From Candidatus Hydrogenedentota bacterium (GTDB taxonomy: Bacteria > Hydrogenedentota > Hydrogenedentia > Hydrogenedentales > JAEUWI01): a stretch of 49,274 bases of DNA. The DNA lies in NCBI GenBank assembly GCA_016791475.1, contig JAEUWI010000018.1:1-49274 (forward strand), read 5' to 3'. Positions within the stretch are counted from its first letter, which is position 1. The number at the start of each line of letters is the position of its first letter. The notes beneath the pieces were generated by a model. That model saw nothing but the letters and a program-made list of their open reading frames with translations, had not been told where the DNA came from and searched no databases. The translations under genes were made by a program, and so were the position numbers. This document shows positions 18,075 through 30,270 of the stretch, in pieces.

Positions 18075-19013
18075 ATGGCGCGCACGAAGACCTGCCTTGT
18101 TCTCCTGGCATTGCTCTTTATTCCCGCTCAGGCAACCCTCGGCATGTCAATCATCAACGACGTAATTCGCGACAAGAACTACGTCGAGTGGCCCCGTCTG
18201 GTGGAGGTGCTTAGAGGCCCCGGACAGTTTCGTTCTTATACGGGCGCGGGCAACGAGATCTTTTTTTATCGCGGCACTACGGCACAGCTCAATGAAGTCT
18301 TGCAGAAGTTTGCCGCCGTTGATATCCCCGTTCACGACGTCATCCTGCTTCCCGGTCCGGCCAGGACCAAAACTTTCGGCTTCAACGAACTTTCCTTTGG
18401 CTGGCGCTTGGATCTCCTTCGCGAAGGTCCCCCCTCCGCCACTGAAAGCGAAGCCACGCGCGGCGTAAAGCCTGTGTATCCGACCCTCACGGTTTACATT
18501 GGCGACGGCAAACCCGTCGAACCCATGGAGATCTCCATTTTCCGTGAAGTCGGCGATGGGCTCCTGGACCCGAAAGATAATTTTGGCCAGATTCACCTGG
18601 ATGAACTCGTCATTCCCGATGGCGTGACCGTCCTGCAGCGGAAGGAAGTCCGAGAACGCTGCTACAGGAACTTGGAAACCGCCCCCTATTATTTCGCTGC
18701 TCAAAAGCTCGCTGCGTTTGACTATGACTTCAGCGAAAGCGGTTCGCGCGTGCTCGATGCGATGAGCGACGGGACGCCCATTAGTAGTTCAGCGTACTAC
18801 CACATCCTGGTGAGCTTCGGGCAGCCAGTTCGACCATTCCTCTTGAAGGAGCTTGAACGTAGAGACCTGGACAACCGCGTGCGCGACGATCTCAAGGAAA
18901 TCGTCCAAAAGTTAGAGGGTATTCAACCCGACGCCGAATTGACGGAGCGGCGTTCAAAGGTTAGCGACGAGATAGCAGCGTTTGTAGCCAAACACCGGCA
19001 GAATCTGGATTAG
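18075..19013 (+). CDS. Secreted protein of unknown function
   Basis: 312 residues from the ATG at 18075, which has GGAG eight bases upstream and begins a clear signal peptide (MARTKTCLVLLALLFIPAQA). Longer in-frame starts up to 17928 precede the signal and lack a ribosome site. I do not recognise the family. The mature protein has mixed alpha/beta character, including PVHDVILLPGPA, a segment that reads like a short strand-rich domain (TLTVYIGDGKPVEPMEISIF) and a C-terminal helical region with many charged residues. No catalytic motif, membrane segment or lipobox is visible. The 291 bp before it hold no other gene; TATATTTAGAG near 18018 is AT-rich but not a clear promoter. Confidence 0.7.
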   Translation: MARTKTCLVLLALLFIPAQATLGMSIINDVIRDKNYVEWPRLVEVLRGPGQFRSYTGAGNEIFFYRGTTAQLNEVLQKFAAVDIPVHDVILLPGPARTKTFGFNELSFGWRLDLLREGPPSATESEATRGVKPVYPTLTVYIGDGKPVEPMEISIFREVGDGLLDPKDNFGQIHLDELVIPDGVTVLQRKEVRERCYRNLETAPYYFAAQKLAAFDYDFSESGSRVLDAMSDGTPISSSAYYHILVSFGQPVRPFLLKELERRDLDNRVRDDLKEIVQKLEGIQPDAELTERRSKVSDEIAAFVAKHRQNLD

Positions 19014-19161
19014 ACATACCGAAAGCACAGCGGCAGCTTTTGCGAGGCAGGATAACGGCACTGGAGACGCGATGCGCTTCCAGGAATGACGCAAAGCAGG
19101 GCGATTCACCCGGGGCGAAGGATGCCATGTGGATTCGAGGGACCGAATACGCAGTCAGGTA

Positions 19162-20508
19162 TTACCGCGCGCACAATCCATTCAAATACGCCTCCAGCCG
19201 CGTATACCCGCCCTCTCCTACTTCATTCCGATCTTCCGGATTCCCAGGGTCCAAACCATGCGCGCGCTCCCAGGCGTCGGCCATGCCGTCGCGGTCCTTA
19301 TCTTCCGGCGCTGTTCCGCCCTTCAGCTCCGGCCAGCCACCGACTTCCTTCTGCGAGTTGATCAGCTTTCCTTTTCCATTGCGGAGATCGGCGATGAAGC
19401 GCTGGTCCACAGCATCGCGGGCTTGGGACGCCCCGGCGCGGTCGAGAACGATGGCGCAGGCTTCTTCGGCGGATTGTGTTTTTGGGGTGTTTTCACCGAG
19501 GTCGTAGGGCTGATCCACACTCCAATCCTCTACCGTGCCCGCGTATTTGTAGCCCGAGTCCGGCTTTAGCCACGATTTCATGTCCACGGCGCTGTAGTTG
19601 TCCTTCGTCCAGCCCTTGTTGCCCTCAAACACGTTGCCACCCATCCAGCCTTTTGCCTTGTCCGGCAAGCTGGCTTTCATCGCCACGGGCTGTCGCCCTG
19701 GGTCGGTTTCGGGGCCGGGCTTGAAGTAGTTATTGACCAGATTCACCTGGTTGTCGCAAACGTTGGCTGCGCCGCTCCAGTTGAAGATGACGTTATTCCG
19801 GAAGTCGATGATCCATTGGGGATCTTTCACCGAACCGCCGATGGTGGGATGTCGGTCGCGGCTGGAAGCAAAAATATTGTGGTGGATTGTGCCATCGCCC
19901 AGCGGGCCGCGAAAGGAGGCGCACATGGCATGCCCCCCCTCGGGGTGAATGCTCTCGTGGAGGGCCTCGCTGAAAATGGACCACTGGATCGTGTAGTCCT
20001 TGCATCCGCGTGTGTCGCAGTTGCCGTCCACGCCCCAGCTCATGGACATGTGGTCGAGTATGAAATTCTCGCAGCGATCCACGGTCAAAGCATCCGGCGC
20101 TTCGTCGCCCTTCTTGTTCTGATCGCCGAGGCGCAGGCGGATGAAGCGAACGATGAAATCGGAAGCGTCGCGCAGGTGAAGGTTGTAGTCGCGAATCGTA
20201 ATGCCCTCGCCCGGCGCAGTCTGGCCCGCGATGGTCAGCCCCTTCCCTTCAATGCGAAGGATAGACTTCAGCGCGATAGTGCCGGACACCTCGAAGACAA
20301 TGGTGCGCGGCCCCGAGGCCGTTTCGATGCCTTCGCGCAACGAACCCGGTCCACTGTCGCCAAGCTGGGTGACGTGGTAGACATCGCCCCCGCGCCCGCC
20401 CTTCGCAAATCGGCCATAGCCCTCCGCGCCGGGGAAGGCCAGTTGCTGCCCTTCGGCCTGGACCAGGAAGCATGCTGTGACTGCGATCAGCGCCATTTTG
20501 CGTATCAT
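19162..20508 (-). CDS. Secreted pectate lyase-like polysaccharide lyase
   Basis: 448 residues. A signal peptide (residues 1-21, ending QAEGQ) is followed by AFPGAEGYGRFAKGGRGGDV, the usual start of family PL1-like pectate lyases of Bacteroidetes and Planctomycetes type. The right-handed beta-helix runs to about residue 340, with LILDHMSMSWG-like (FILDHMSMSWGVD), TIHHNIFASSRDRHP and IFNWSGAANVCDNQVN segments. The C-terminus (about 405-448) has a Ca-binding type acidic loop, DKDRDGMADAWER, then GGYTRLEAYLN, as often seen in these lyases. It should cleave polygalacturonate-type polymers outside the cytoplasm by beta-elimination. The gene is divergent from the plus-strand secreted protein at 20730. 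Confidence 0.9.
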   Translation of the reverse strand: MIRKMALIAVTACFLVQAEGQQLAFPGAEGYGRFAKGGRGGDVYHVTQLGDSGPGSLREGIETASGPRTIVFEVSGTIALKSILRIEGKGLTIAGQTAPGEGITIRDYNLHLRDASDFIVRFIRLRLGDQNKKGDEAPDALTVDRCENFILDHMSMSWGVDGNCDTRGCKDYTIQWSIFSEALHESIHPEGGHAMCASFRGPLGDGTIHHNIFASSRDRHPTIGGSVKDPQWIIDFRNNVIFNWSGAANVCDNQVNLVNNYFKPGPETDPGRQPVAMKASLPDKAKGWMGGNVFEGNKGWTKDNYSAVDMKSWLKPDSGYKYAGTVEDWSVDQPYDLGENTPKTQSAEEACAIVLDRAGASQARDAVDQRFIADLRNGKGKLINSQKEVGGWPELKGGTAPEDKDRDGMADAWERAHGLDPGNPEDRNEVGEGGYTRLEAYLNGLCAR

Positions 20509-20602
20509 GTTGTGTCTCCGGTTCCTTGACCCGATTCCCGGTTGAGGAAATAAATAGAAACGCCGCAGCAGGCGGCAACGCTAGAGCCCATTGCGCGGTT
20601 AG

Positions 20603-20624
20603 ACCCGACAGATTACAGTCGGGT
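20603..20624. other. Small perfect hairpin in divergent intergenic region
   Basis: ACCCGAC and GTCGGGT form a 7-bp stem with an 8-base loop, between the divergent pectate lyase and the 719-residue secreted protein. It has no U-tract on either strand, so it is more likely an operator or leader structure than a terminator. The rest of the 221-bp region shows TACAAT and GATAAT boxes near 20680-20693 without a good -35. Confidence 0.3.
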
Positions 20625-20729
20625 GCCATGATTCTGTGGTGGCTATCTCGCGATTATCTCCGGGCGTCCGTTTCGCCGTACAATGGATAATGCTGTTTCG
20701 CCGCCACCGAATCAACCAGAGAGGCTGAC

Positions 20730-22889
20730 ATGTTTCTGCGCACCACGCTGACTATTGCTGCAATTTGCCTGTTCGTTGCGACCGTCCCACCATCGGCCCG
20801 GGCTCAGATGCCCCTGGGCGAACCGGGCCTCTCTGCCGCCTATCACATCGGTGACCACCGAAAAGATGCCACTTCGGTGGTTGAGCATTTCGTCGTGACG
20901 TTGGGCCCCACCGACGCATGGAAGGGGGCGGAAGGGCAATGGCTCCAGTTGGAAGCCACAAAGAAGAATGGAGACCGGTTTTCGGTCTGGGCGCTGTGCC
21001 AGGGTCCCCCGACCAATTCACAGTACACCGTCTTCCGCTATCTCCTGCAGGAAGGAACGTCTGTTCCGGTCGAGTACCGTCACGCCGTGACTGAATTTGC
21101 CGTACTCCCCACGAACGGAGCACGGTCATTTCTCTTTCCGCTTGCCGCGCCCGATGTGGAGGCGGCGTGGCCCCTGCCAGCGGCGGTAACCTACCTGGGC
21201 CATCGATATGATCGTTCCGACGTCACGAATGGCCAGTTGCAACTGCCCGCAGAGCCCGTTGTTCGCCACCTCCGGCCCGACGTGCTCACGGGCGTTCCGC
21301 ACAACACGCGCCAGGTGGATGAGACACGCCGCCACGATGGCTCGGATTACGAGTACGTCCCGCTGACCGAGGACGACTTCAAGACCATGATGGACGCGGG
21401 TCTCAACTGCTTCAGCGCGGACGCGGCGCAGGCGGAGTGGTTTGACAACGCCGGGGTATTCTATTGGGGCGGCGGCTCCGAAATGCCCTACCCTGAATGC
21501 CTCTACCGCCCGCTCTACATTGGACCAGCATTGTTCCTGGACGAGCCCTCCGTCCATGTGCGCGATTACGTCCTGCGGCCGCGCTTCAAGGAGGACGAGT
21601 CCCTGCGCCGGACCGTCACACCCCAGCTCGCCATGGCGGAGCTGGAAAAGCTGTACGCGGAAACCATCGCGAACGGCGCGCCGACACAATTCGTGAAGAG
21701 CCTGGCGGGCCGCCCTGATGTCGACCTCGGCACGATGAGTTTTGTCCAGCCGAACATCTACAGTTGGGAGACGATGGTAAGCTCCGCAGCCTACGAGTTG
21801 CTCTTTCATCCCGAAACACCCGACGCCATCGTCTTCGAACCACCGGGCCGACTGGGAACGCGCCGTACGCTGCCTGAGATGAACATGAGCTTCGGCTGCC
21901 AGATCCCGGTGACCGGCAGCGACCATTTCATCGATATCATCATCGGCTTCGTGCGGGGCGCGGCCCGCGTGAGCGGCAAGCAATGGGGCATCAGCACCTA
22001 CGGCGGCGTGGACCGGACGGAATCCGCCGCCTTCATTTCCCGCGCCTACGAATGCGGCGCCACGCGGTTTTTCTACTGGGACAGCGCGATGACGGCCTGC
22101 GTGCCCTTCACCGAAGTGCTCGACCGCACCCGGCACCTCTCCGCCCTGGCAAAGGACTACCCGGATCGCGATCTGCCCCGTCTGCTCCGCGCCGCCGAGG
22201 TGGCCATCCTGCTGCCGCCCGGCTACAGCCTCGGCCATGTCCACATGGGCAAGGGGCCACTGTGGGGCTTGCCCGAACTTAACCTGGAGCGCGTCAATCG
22301 CGTAGGCAAGACCTACAGGACGGTCATGGGCAATTCCTTCACGGAAATCGAGCGCTGTATCCGCCAGGGCGTGGCCTTTGATCTGTTGTGGGATCTGCCA
22401 CAGGTAAAGATCGAGGAGCAGGGTTATCGCGAAATCGTGCGCGTCCTGGAAGACGGCAAAGTCGAAGTCATGACCGGCGGCCAGACAACGATTCAGGATG
22501 GACCGCGAATCCCGGACAGGCCCGCTGGAGATGCGCCACAACTGGAAGTCACACTTGCTGCGACGAGCGATGCCGCGCCATGCTCCATCGCGGTGTCGGC
22601 GAAGGTACGGGAAGGCAGCGCACCGGTCTATTATGCCCCCCTGCCCGACAATAACGGCGTCCACCAGAAGCTGCAAGTGCTCTGGGAAGTCTACGGTCCG
22701 AATAAGGAAGACTATGCATTTCGCGGACCGGAGATCGACTTTGCGCCAGCCGCGATTGAGGGCAGCGGCGAGTTCAAGGCCGAGGCGACTCTGCATTTCA
22801 CACAGCCGGGCAAGTATCGCCTGCGGGCTGTAACCACCGACCTTGCGGGGCGCTCTACGGTTGTTTGGAGGGAACTCGAGATACGCTGA
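20730..22889 (+). CDS. Large secreted protein, possible glycoside hydrolase-like TIM barrel
   Basis: 719 residues with a signal peptide cleaved near ARAQ (residues 22-26) and a GAGAGG ribosome site. I do not recognise a named family. The order suggests an N-terminal beta domain (to about 160), a central region with barrel-like segments such as DDFKTMMDAGLNCFSAD, GKQWGISTYGGVD and ECGATRFFYWDS, and a C-terminal beta-sandwich (about 610-719) resembling a carbohydrate-binding or Ig-like domain, ending in GKYRLRAVTTDLAGR. This pattern resembles secreted glycoside hydrolases of families such as GH42 and related clans, but I cannot point to the acid pair. Neighbouring a pectate lyase supports a role in polysaccharide use. 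Treat the function as unassigned. Confidence 0.65.
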   Translation: MFLRTTLTIAAICLFVATVPPSARAQMPLGEPGLSAAYHIGDHRKDATSVVEHFVVTLGPTDAWKGAEGQWLQLEATKKNGDRFSVWALCQGPPTNSQYTVFRYLLQEGTSVPVEYRHAVTEFAVLPTNGARSFLFPLAAPDVEAAWPLPAAVTYLGHRYDRSDVTNGQLQLPAEPVVRHLRPDVLTGVPHNTRQVDETRRHDGSDYEYVPLTEDDFKTMMDAGLNCFSADAAQAEWFDNAGVFYWGGGSEMPYPECLYRPLYIGPALFLDEPSVHVRDYVLRPRFKEDESLRRTVTPQLAMAELEKLYAETIANGAPTQFVKSLAGRPDVDLGTMSFVQPNIYSWETMVSSAAYELLFHPETPDAIVFEPPGRLGTRRTLPEMNMSFGCQIPVTGSDHFIDIIIGFVRGAARVSGKQWGISTYGGVDRTESAAFISRAYECGATRFFYWDSAMTACVPFTEVLDRTRHLSALAKDYPDRDLPRLLRAAEVAILLPPGYSLGHVHMGKGPLWGLPELNLERVNRVGKTYRTVMGNSFTEIERCIRQGVAFDLLWDLPQVKIEEQGYREIVRVLEDGKVEVMTGGQTTIQDGPRIPDRPAGDAPQLEVTLAATSDAAPCSIAVSAKVREGSAPVYYAPLPDNNGVHQKLQVLWEVYGPNKEDYAFRGPEIDFAPAAIEGSGEFKAEATLHFTQPGKYRLRAVTTDLAGRSTVVWRELEIR

Positions 22890-22928
22890 GTTGAGTGTCC
22901 TTATCGATGTTTTCAGGCACCAGAAATA

Positions 22929-22970
22929 GGTCGGCCTGCGATGGCAAACCAAGTGCCACGCAGGCCGACC
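22929..22970. terminator. Large hairpin terminator between convergent genes
   Basis: A 12-bp perfect stem (22929-22940 with 22959-22970) carries a nested 5-bp stem (TGGCA/TGCCA) with a one-base bulge. The plus-strand tail is TCGTGTTTATT and the minus-strand tail is TATTT. It lies 40 bp after the plus-strand gene and 38 bp after the carB stop, so it probably ends both transcripts. Confidence 0.75.
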
Positions 22971-23007
22971 TCGTGTTTATTCGGATAGTGCACCCAAGTC
23001 GGGAATA

Positions 23008-26247
<3,240 letters not shown>

Positions 26248-26327
26248 GGCACACCTGGACTACGTCGTAAAATTTTCGATCAAAATCAGCGTTGAGCTTG
26301 CAATACACCCGGACCGCGCCCGGTATC

Positions 26328-26795
26328 TCAGTAAGTTATGTCGAGCACCTTCAGCACGAGATCGCCCGCGGGCACCGTGGCCACGGCCTCTTCACCAACC
26401 GCCTTCCCCAGAATGGCGCGACCGACGGGGGAGGCGGTCGAGATCCGGCCGTTCGCCATATCCGCCTCCACGGGGCTCACGAGCTGGTAGGAAATCTCTT
26501 TTTTGGTCTTCGTGTTCAGCACCCGGACCGTCGCGCCCATATAGGCCCGGCTGGTGTCAATGTCCTGCTCCTCCAGCACTTCGGCGCGGGCGATCTTGTC
26601 TTCCACATCCTTGATTTTGGCGTGGAGCATGGCCTGCTCCTCCTTGGCGGAGTGGTATTCGGCGTTTTCCTTCAAGTCCCCCAGCGAACGCGCGTGCTCG
26701 ATGGCATTGGCCACCGTCATGCGGCGCGTGTTCATCTCCTTCAGTTCCTGTTTCAGCTTTTCCAGACCATCTCTGGAAACGTACAGTTTTTCCAT
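26328..26795 (-). CDS. greA: Transcription elongation factor GreA
   Basis: 155 residues from the ATG at 26795; a much longer open frame upstream is antisense to guaB and is rejected. The N-terminal antiparallel coiled coil (about 1-75) contains GLEKLKQELKEMN and ARSLGDLKENAEYHSAKEEQ, whose Asp-x-x-Glu-Asn-x-Glu-Tyr tip is the GreA signature that enters the RNA polymerase channel. The C-terminal domain has the FKBP-like end ATVPAGDLVLKVLDI. GreA rescues backtracked polymerase by stimulating transcript cleavage. The gene has its own promoter at 26902-26930 and probably continues into carB. Confidence 0.96.
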   Translation of the reverse strand: MEKLYVSRDGLEKLKQELKEMNTRRMTVANAIEHARSLGDLKENAEYHSAKEEQAMLHAKIKDVEDKIARAEVLEEQDIDTSRAYMGATVRVLNTKTKKEISYQLVSPVEADMANGRISTASPVGRAILGKAVGEEAVATVPAGDLVLKVLDITY

Positions 26796-26901
26796 TGTGA
26801 ATCTATCCGAGGGTTTTGCTTGGCTTCGTGCAAGGCGGCAAACGCGCGGCCCGGGCGCGGGCAGCCAGGGCCCGGGCAACTGCATCCATGTAAACCGGTG
26901 A

Positions 26902-26930
26902 AGTATATCAGAATAGCGTCGGGCCTTTAA
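26902..26930 (-). promoter_or_regulatory. Probable promoter of greA
   Basis: On the minus strand, TTAAAG (26930-26925), 17 bp, then TATACT (26907-26902) preceded by TGA, an extended -10. Transcription would start about 100 bp before the greA ATG. That leader contains a GC-rich self-complementary stretch (GCCCGGG and CCCGGGC, about 26849-26876), which could attenuate or stabilise the message. Confidence 0.55.
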
Positions 26931-26940
26931 ACCGGGTGGG

Positions 26941-26988
26941 GGCCGAACCTCGGCCGGGCGCTCCCGGCGCCACGGCGGTCCCGCCGTG
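26941..26988. other. Three tandem GC-rich hairpins between greA and guaB promoters
   Basis: Three small inverted repeats lie end to end: GGCCGA/TCGGCC (26941-26955), GGCGC/GCGCC (26957-26971) and CACGGCGG/CCGCCGTG (26971-26988). They sit between two divergent promoters, with no U-tract. They could be regulator sites or a REP-like element; nothing further can be shown. The 321-bp region between the two start codons holds no other gene. Confidence 0.45.
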
Positions 26989-27017
26989 CACCCGAAGTCC
27001 CGCGAAACTCCCGAAAT

Positions 27018-27046
27018 TTGAACGGGCAACTCAGAATACCTATAAT
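27018..27046 (+). promoter_or_regulatory. Strong sigma-70 promoter of guaBA
   Basis: TTGAAC at 27018-27023 and a consensus TATAAT at 27041-27046, exactly 17 bp apart, give a near-ideal promoter with a leader of about 64 bases before guaB. This is the best vegetative promoter match in the window and also indicates that the organism uses the standard sigma-70 consensus. Confidence 0.8.
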
Positions 27047-27116
27047 ATTGCACCCGGAGCACCCATTGGCTTCGGGCTGGGGCATGACGGCATGCAACAA
27101 CCCCCTGGAAGTCACC

Positions 27117-28589
27117 ATGAGCAACCATCCTCGTATATCCAAAGGCCTTTCCTTCGACGATGTTCTCCTGCGGCCGGCCCGCTCCAATGTCCTTCCACGC
27201 GACGTCAAGCTTCAGACCCGGCTCACGCGCAAGATTTCGCTCAATATTCCCCTCATGTCCGCCGCGATGGACACCGTCACCGAGGCGCGCCTGGCCATCG
27301 CCATCGCCCAGGAAGGCGGAATAGGGATTATCCACAAGAATCTCAGCATAGACGATCACGCCGAGGAAGTGGACAAGGTCAAGCGATCGCAGTCGGGCAC
27401 CATTACCGATCCCTTCACCCTGAAGCCCGATGACAAGCTCCAGGACGCCGAGAATCTCATGGCGCGCTACCACATCTCCGGCGTGCCCATCACGGACGGT
27501 TTCGGCCACCTGGTGGGTATCCTGACCAACCGCGATCTCCGCTTCGAGCAGGATTATTCCCGGCCCATTTCGAGTTCCATGACGCCCAAGGACAAGCTGG
27601 TAACCCTGGCGCCCGGCGCAAGCCATGAAGAGGCGATTCAGCTTCTCCACAAGCACCGTATCGAGAAGCTGCCCATCGTGGACGCCGACGGCAAGCTCAA
27701 GGGCCTCCTGACCATCAAGGACATCAAGAAGGCCAAGGACTTCCCGAACCGCTGCACCGACGCCGTTGGCCGCCTCCGCGTGGGCGCGGCGCTGGGCGTG
27801 GGCCCCGGCGAGAAAGATCGCGCCCAGGCCCTGATCGACGTGGGGGTGGACGTGCTGGTCATCGACAGTGCCCATGGCCATTCCGAAATGGTGTTGAAGA
27901 CCGTCAGCATGATGAAGAACACCTTTCCCGACACCGATTTCATCGCGGGCAATATCGTTACGGCGGAAGCCGCCCGCGATCTCATCTCCGCGGGCGCCGA
28001 CGCCGTTAAAGTGGGTGTGGGCCCCGGCTCCATCTGCACCACCCGCGTCGTCGCGGGGGTGGGCGTGCCCCAGCTCACGGCCATCATGGATGTGGCCGAT
28101 GTCTGTCGCGAAGCGGGCATACCGGTGATTGCCGACGGCGGCATCAAGTACAGTGGCGACATCGCCAAGGCCATCGCCGGCGGTGCCGACACCGCCATGA
28201 TTGGCGGGCTCTTCGCGGGCACCGAGGAAAGTCCCGGGGAAACGCTGCTTTTCGAGGGCCGCACCTTCAAGGTGGTACGCGGCATGGGTTCGATCAAGGC
28301 CATGCAGAAAGGCAGCAAGACCCGCTACATGCAGTTTGACGCCGAGCCCCAGAAGCTTGTGCCCGAGGGCATCGAAGCCCGCGTCCCCTATCGCGGCGCC
28401 TTGGCCGACTACGTGCACCAGCTCGTCGGTGGCCTCCGCGCCTCCATGGGTTACTGCGGCTGCGTCGATATCGCCGCCATGCAGACCAACACCACCTTTA
28501 TCGAAATCACCTCGGCGGGCCTGCGCGAAAGCCACCCCCACGACGTCACGATCACGGAAGACGCCCCCAACTATCAGGTCTCCCGCTGA
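27117..28589 (+). CDS. guaB: IMP dehydrogenase
   Basis: 490 residues from the ATG at 27117; an upstream in-frame start at 27018 lies inside the -35 element and is rejected. Segments in order: the TIM-barrel start [14 protein letters not shown] and [10 protein letters not shown], two CBS domains (about 95-215), then the second half of the barrel with [12 protein letters not shown], the catalytic Cys in [26 protein letters not shown] and the flap with [12 protein letters not shown]. It oxidises IMP to XMP with NAD, the committed step to GMP. guaA follows by 34 bp in the same operon. Length and motifs are normal. Confidence 0.98.
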   Translation: MSNHPRISKGLSFDDVLLRPARSNVLPRDVKLQTRLTRKISLNIPLMSAAMDTVTEARLAIAIAQEGGIGIIHKNLSIDDHAEEVDKVKRSQSGTITDPFTLKPDDKLQDAENLMARYHISGVPITDGFGHLVGILTNRDLRFEQDYSRPISSSMTPKDKLVTLAPGASHEEAIQLLHKHRIEKLPIVDADGKLKGLLTIKDIKKAKDFPNRCTDAVGRLRVGAALGVGPGEKDRAQALIDVGVDVLVIDSAHGHSEMVLKTVSMMKNTFPDTDFIAGNIVTAEAARDLISAGADAVKVGVGPGSICTTRVVAGVGVPQLTAIMDVADVCREAGIPVIADGGIKYSGDIAKAIAGGADTAMIGGLFAGTEESPGETLLFEGRTFKVVRGMGSIKAMQKGSKTRYMQFDAEPQKLVPEGIEARVPYRGALADYVHQLVGGLRASMGYCGCVDIAAMQTNTTFIEITSAGLRESHPHDVTITEDAPNYQVSR

Positions 28590-28623
28590 TCGGCGCGCGA
28601 ATGCGCCGGATAAGGAATTAGCC

Positions 28624-30171
28624 ATGCAGGGAATCGGAAAGCCCATCGTCGTGCTCGACTTTGGCGCGCAGTACAGCAAACTCATCGCGCGGCGCGTCCG
28701 CGAGGCCAACGTTTACAGCCTGATCATGCCCTTCAACATGCCGCTGGCCGATATCAAGGCTGCGGATCCCGCCGGCATCATCTTCAGCGGCGGTCCCGCC
28801 AGCGTCCACGCCCCCGGCGCGCCCAAGCCCGACCCCGGTGTGTTCGATCTCGGTGTACCCATCCTGGGCATTTGCTATGGCGTGCAGTTACTCGCCGATA
28901 TGCTCGGCGGCAAAGTGGAGCGGGCCAACGAACGTGAATACGGCATCGCCCACCTGAACCACGACGACGCCACGGGCTTCCTGGCCAATATCAATAACCA
29001 TACCCAGGTGTGGATGAGCCACGGGGACAAGATCACCCAGTTGCCGGATTCCTTCAAGACGATTGGCCGCACCGAGAATTCACCCTATGCCGCCATCGCC
29101 GATGTGGAGAACAAGCGCTACGGCGTCCAGTTCCACCCGGAGGTCGTGCACACGCCCCAGGGCGCCCAGATGCTCTCGAACTTCGTGCACAACATCTGCG
29201 GATGCGGCGCAAGCTGGGATATGGGCTCATTCGTCGATCTCGCACTCGAGCAAATCCGCGAGCAGGTCGGCGATCGCAAGGTTCTCTGCGGCCTCAGCGG
29301 CGGTGTGGACTCGAGCGTGGCCGCCGCCCTCATTCACAAGGCCATCGGCGACAACCTCACTTGTGTCTTTGTAAACAACGGTCTCCTCCGCAAGGGCGAG
29401 GCCGAGATGGTGCAGCACGTTTTCCGCGATAACTTCCACATCAATCTGGTCTACGCGGACGCGTCGGATCGCTTCATCGACGCCCTCGCCGGCATCGAGG
29501 ATCCCGAGCGCAAACGCAAGATCATCGGCAACCTGTTCGTGGAAGTATTCGAGGAAGAGGCCACGCGGGCGGGGCACATGGACTTCCTCGCCCAGGGGAC
29601 ACTCTACCCCGACGTGATTGAGTCCGTCTCCGCGACCGGTGGCCCCTCCGTCACCATCAAGAGCCACCATAACGTGGGCGGTCTCCCCGAAAAGATGAAC
29701 ATGCAGCTCCTCGAGCCCCTGCGCGAACTCTTTAAGGACGAAGTGCGCGAACTGGGCCGTGAGTTGGGCCTCCCCGAAGAAATTGTCGGTCGACATCCCT
29801 TCCCCGGCCCCGGCCTGGGGGTGCGCTGCATCGGCGCCATCACCCGCGAGCGCCTTGCCACACTCCGCGAGGCCGACGCCATCTTTATCGACGAAATCCG
29901 CAAGGCGGGGATTTACGACGCCATCTGGCAAGCTCTGGTGTGCCTGCTGCCCGTCCGCAGCGTGGGCGTGCAGGGCGACGAACGCACCTATGAAGAAGTG
30001 TGCAGCCTTCGCGCTGTCACCTCGGAAGACGCCATGACCGCCGACTGGTTCCGCTTTCCCCCCGAAGTGCTCCAGCGCGCCAGCAATCGGATCTGCAACG
30101 AGGTGAAGCACATCAATCGCGTGCTCTACGATGTGACCTCCAAGCCCCCGGGCACGATCGAGTGGGAATAG
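28624..30171 (+). CDS. guaA: GMP synthase (glutamine-hydrolysing)
   Basis: 515 residues from the ATG at 28624, with AAGGA at good spacing. The N-terminal class I glutamine amidotransferase domain has the nucleophile C84 ([10 protein letters not shown]) and the His-Glu of QFHPEVVHT. The ATP-pyrophosphatase domain begins with the PP-loop [11 protein letters not shown] at about residue 220. The C-terminal dimerisation domain shows [25 protein letters not shown] and the end KPPGTIEWE. It aminates XMP to GMP using glutamine. One long single chain, as in most bacteria. It completes the guaBA pathway unit. Confidence 0.98.
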   Translation: MQGIGKPIVVLDFGAQYSKLIARRVREANVYSLIMPFNMPLADIKAADPAGIIFSGGPASVHAPGAPKPDPGVFDLGVPILGICYGVQLLADMLGGKVERANEREYGIAHLNHDDATGFLANINNHTQVWMSHGDKITQLPDSFKTIGRTENSPYAAIADVENKRYGVQFHPEVVHTPQGAQMLSNFVHNICGCGASWDMGSFVDLALEQIREQVGDRKVLCGLSGGVDSSVAAALIHKAIGDNLTCVFVNNGLLRKGEAEMVQHVFRDNFHINLVYADASDRFIDALAGIEDPERKRKIIGNLFVEVFEEEATRAGHMDFLAQGTLYPDVIESVSATGGPSVTIKSHHNVGGLPEKMNMQLLEPLRELFKDEVRELGRELGLPEEIVGRHPFPGPGLGVRCIGAITRERLATLREADAIFIDEIRKAGIYDAIWQALVCLLPVRSVGVQGDERTYEEVCSLRAVTSEDAMTADWFRFPPEVLQRASNRICNEVKHINRVLYDVTSKPPGTIEWE

Positions 30172-30229
30172 TACAAACGTTGACCAGGTAGTCGAAATGG
30201 GTCTTTGGGGTCCTGTGAAAAACTGGCGC

Positions 30230-30259
30230 CATACGACCCATACGACCCATACGACCCAT
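30230..30259. repeat. 9-bp tandem repeat, 3.3 copies
   Basis: CATACGACC repeats three times plus CAT, ending 11 bp before the sulfatase-like gene start. The same unit (as its complement) forms the longer array at 40956-41054. A TGAAAAA followed by TGG flanks both arrays on the side away from the downstream gene. Confidence 0.85.
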
Positions 30260-30270
30260 TGGTGTGTGCC

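Noticed and set aside
26796-28709. Extension of greA to a 793-codon protein
   Set aside because: The extra part is antisense to guaB; the ATG at 26795 gives normal GreA length.
30205-30270. Earlier start for the sulfatase-like gene
   Set aside because: It would translate the 9-bp satellite as repeated Tyr-Asp-Pro and place it before the hydrophobic N-terminus.
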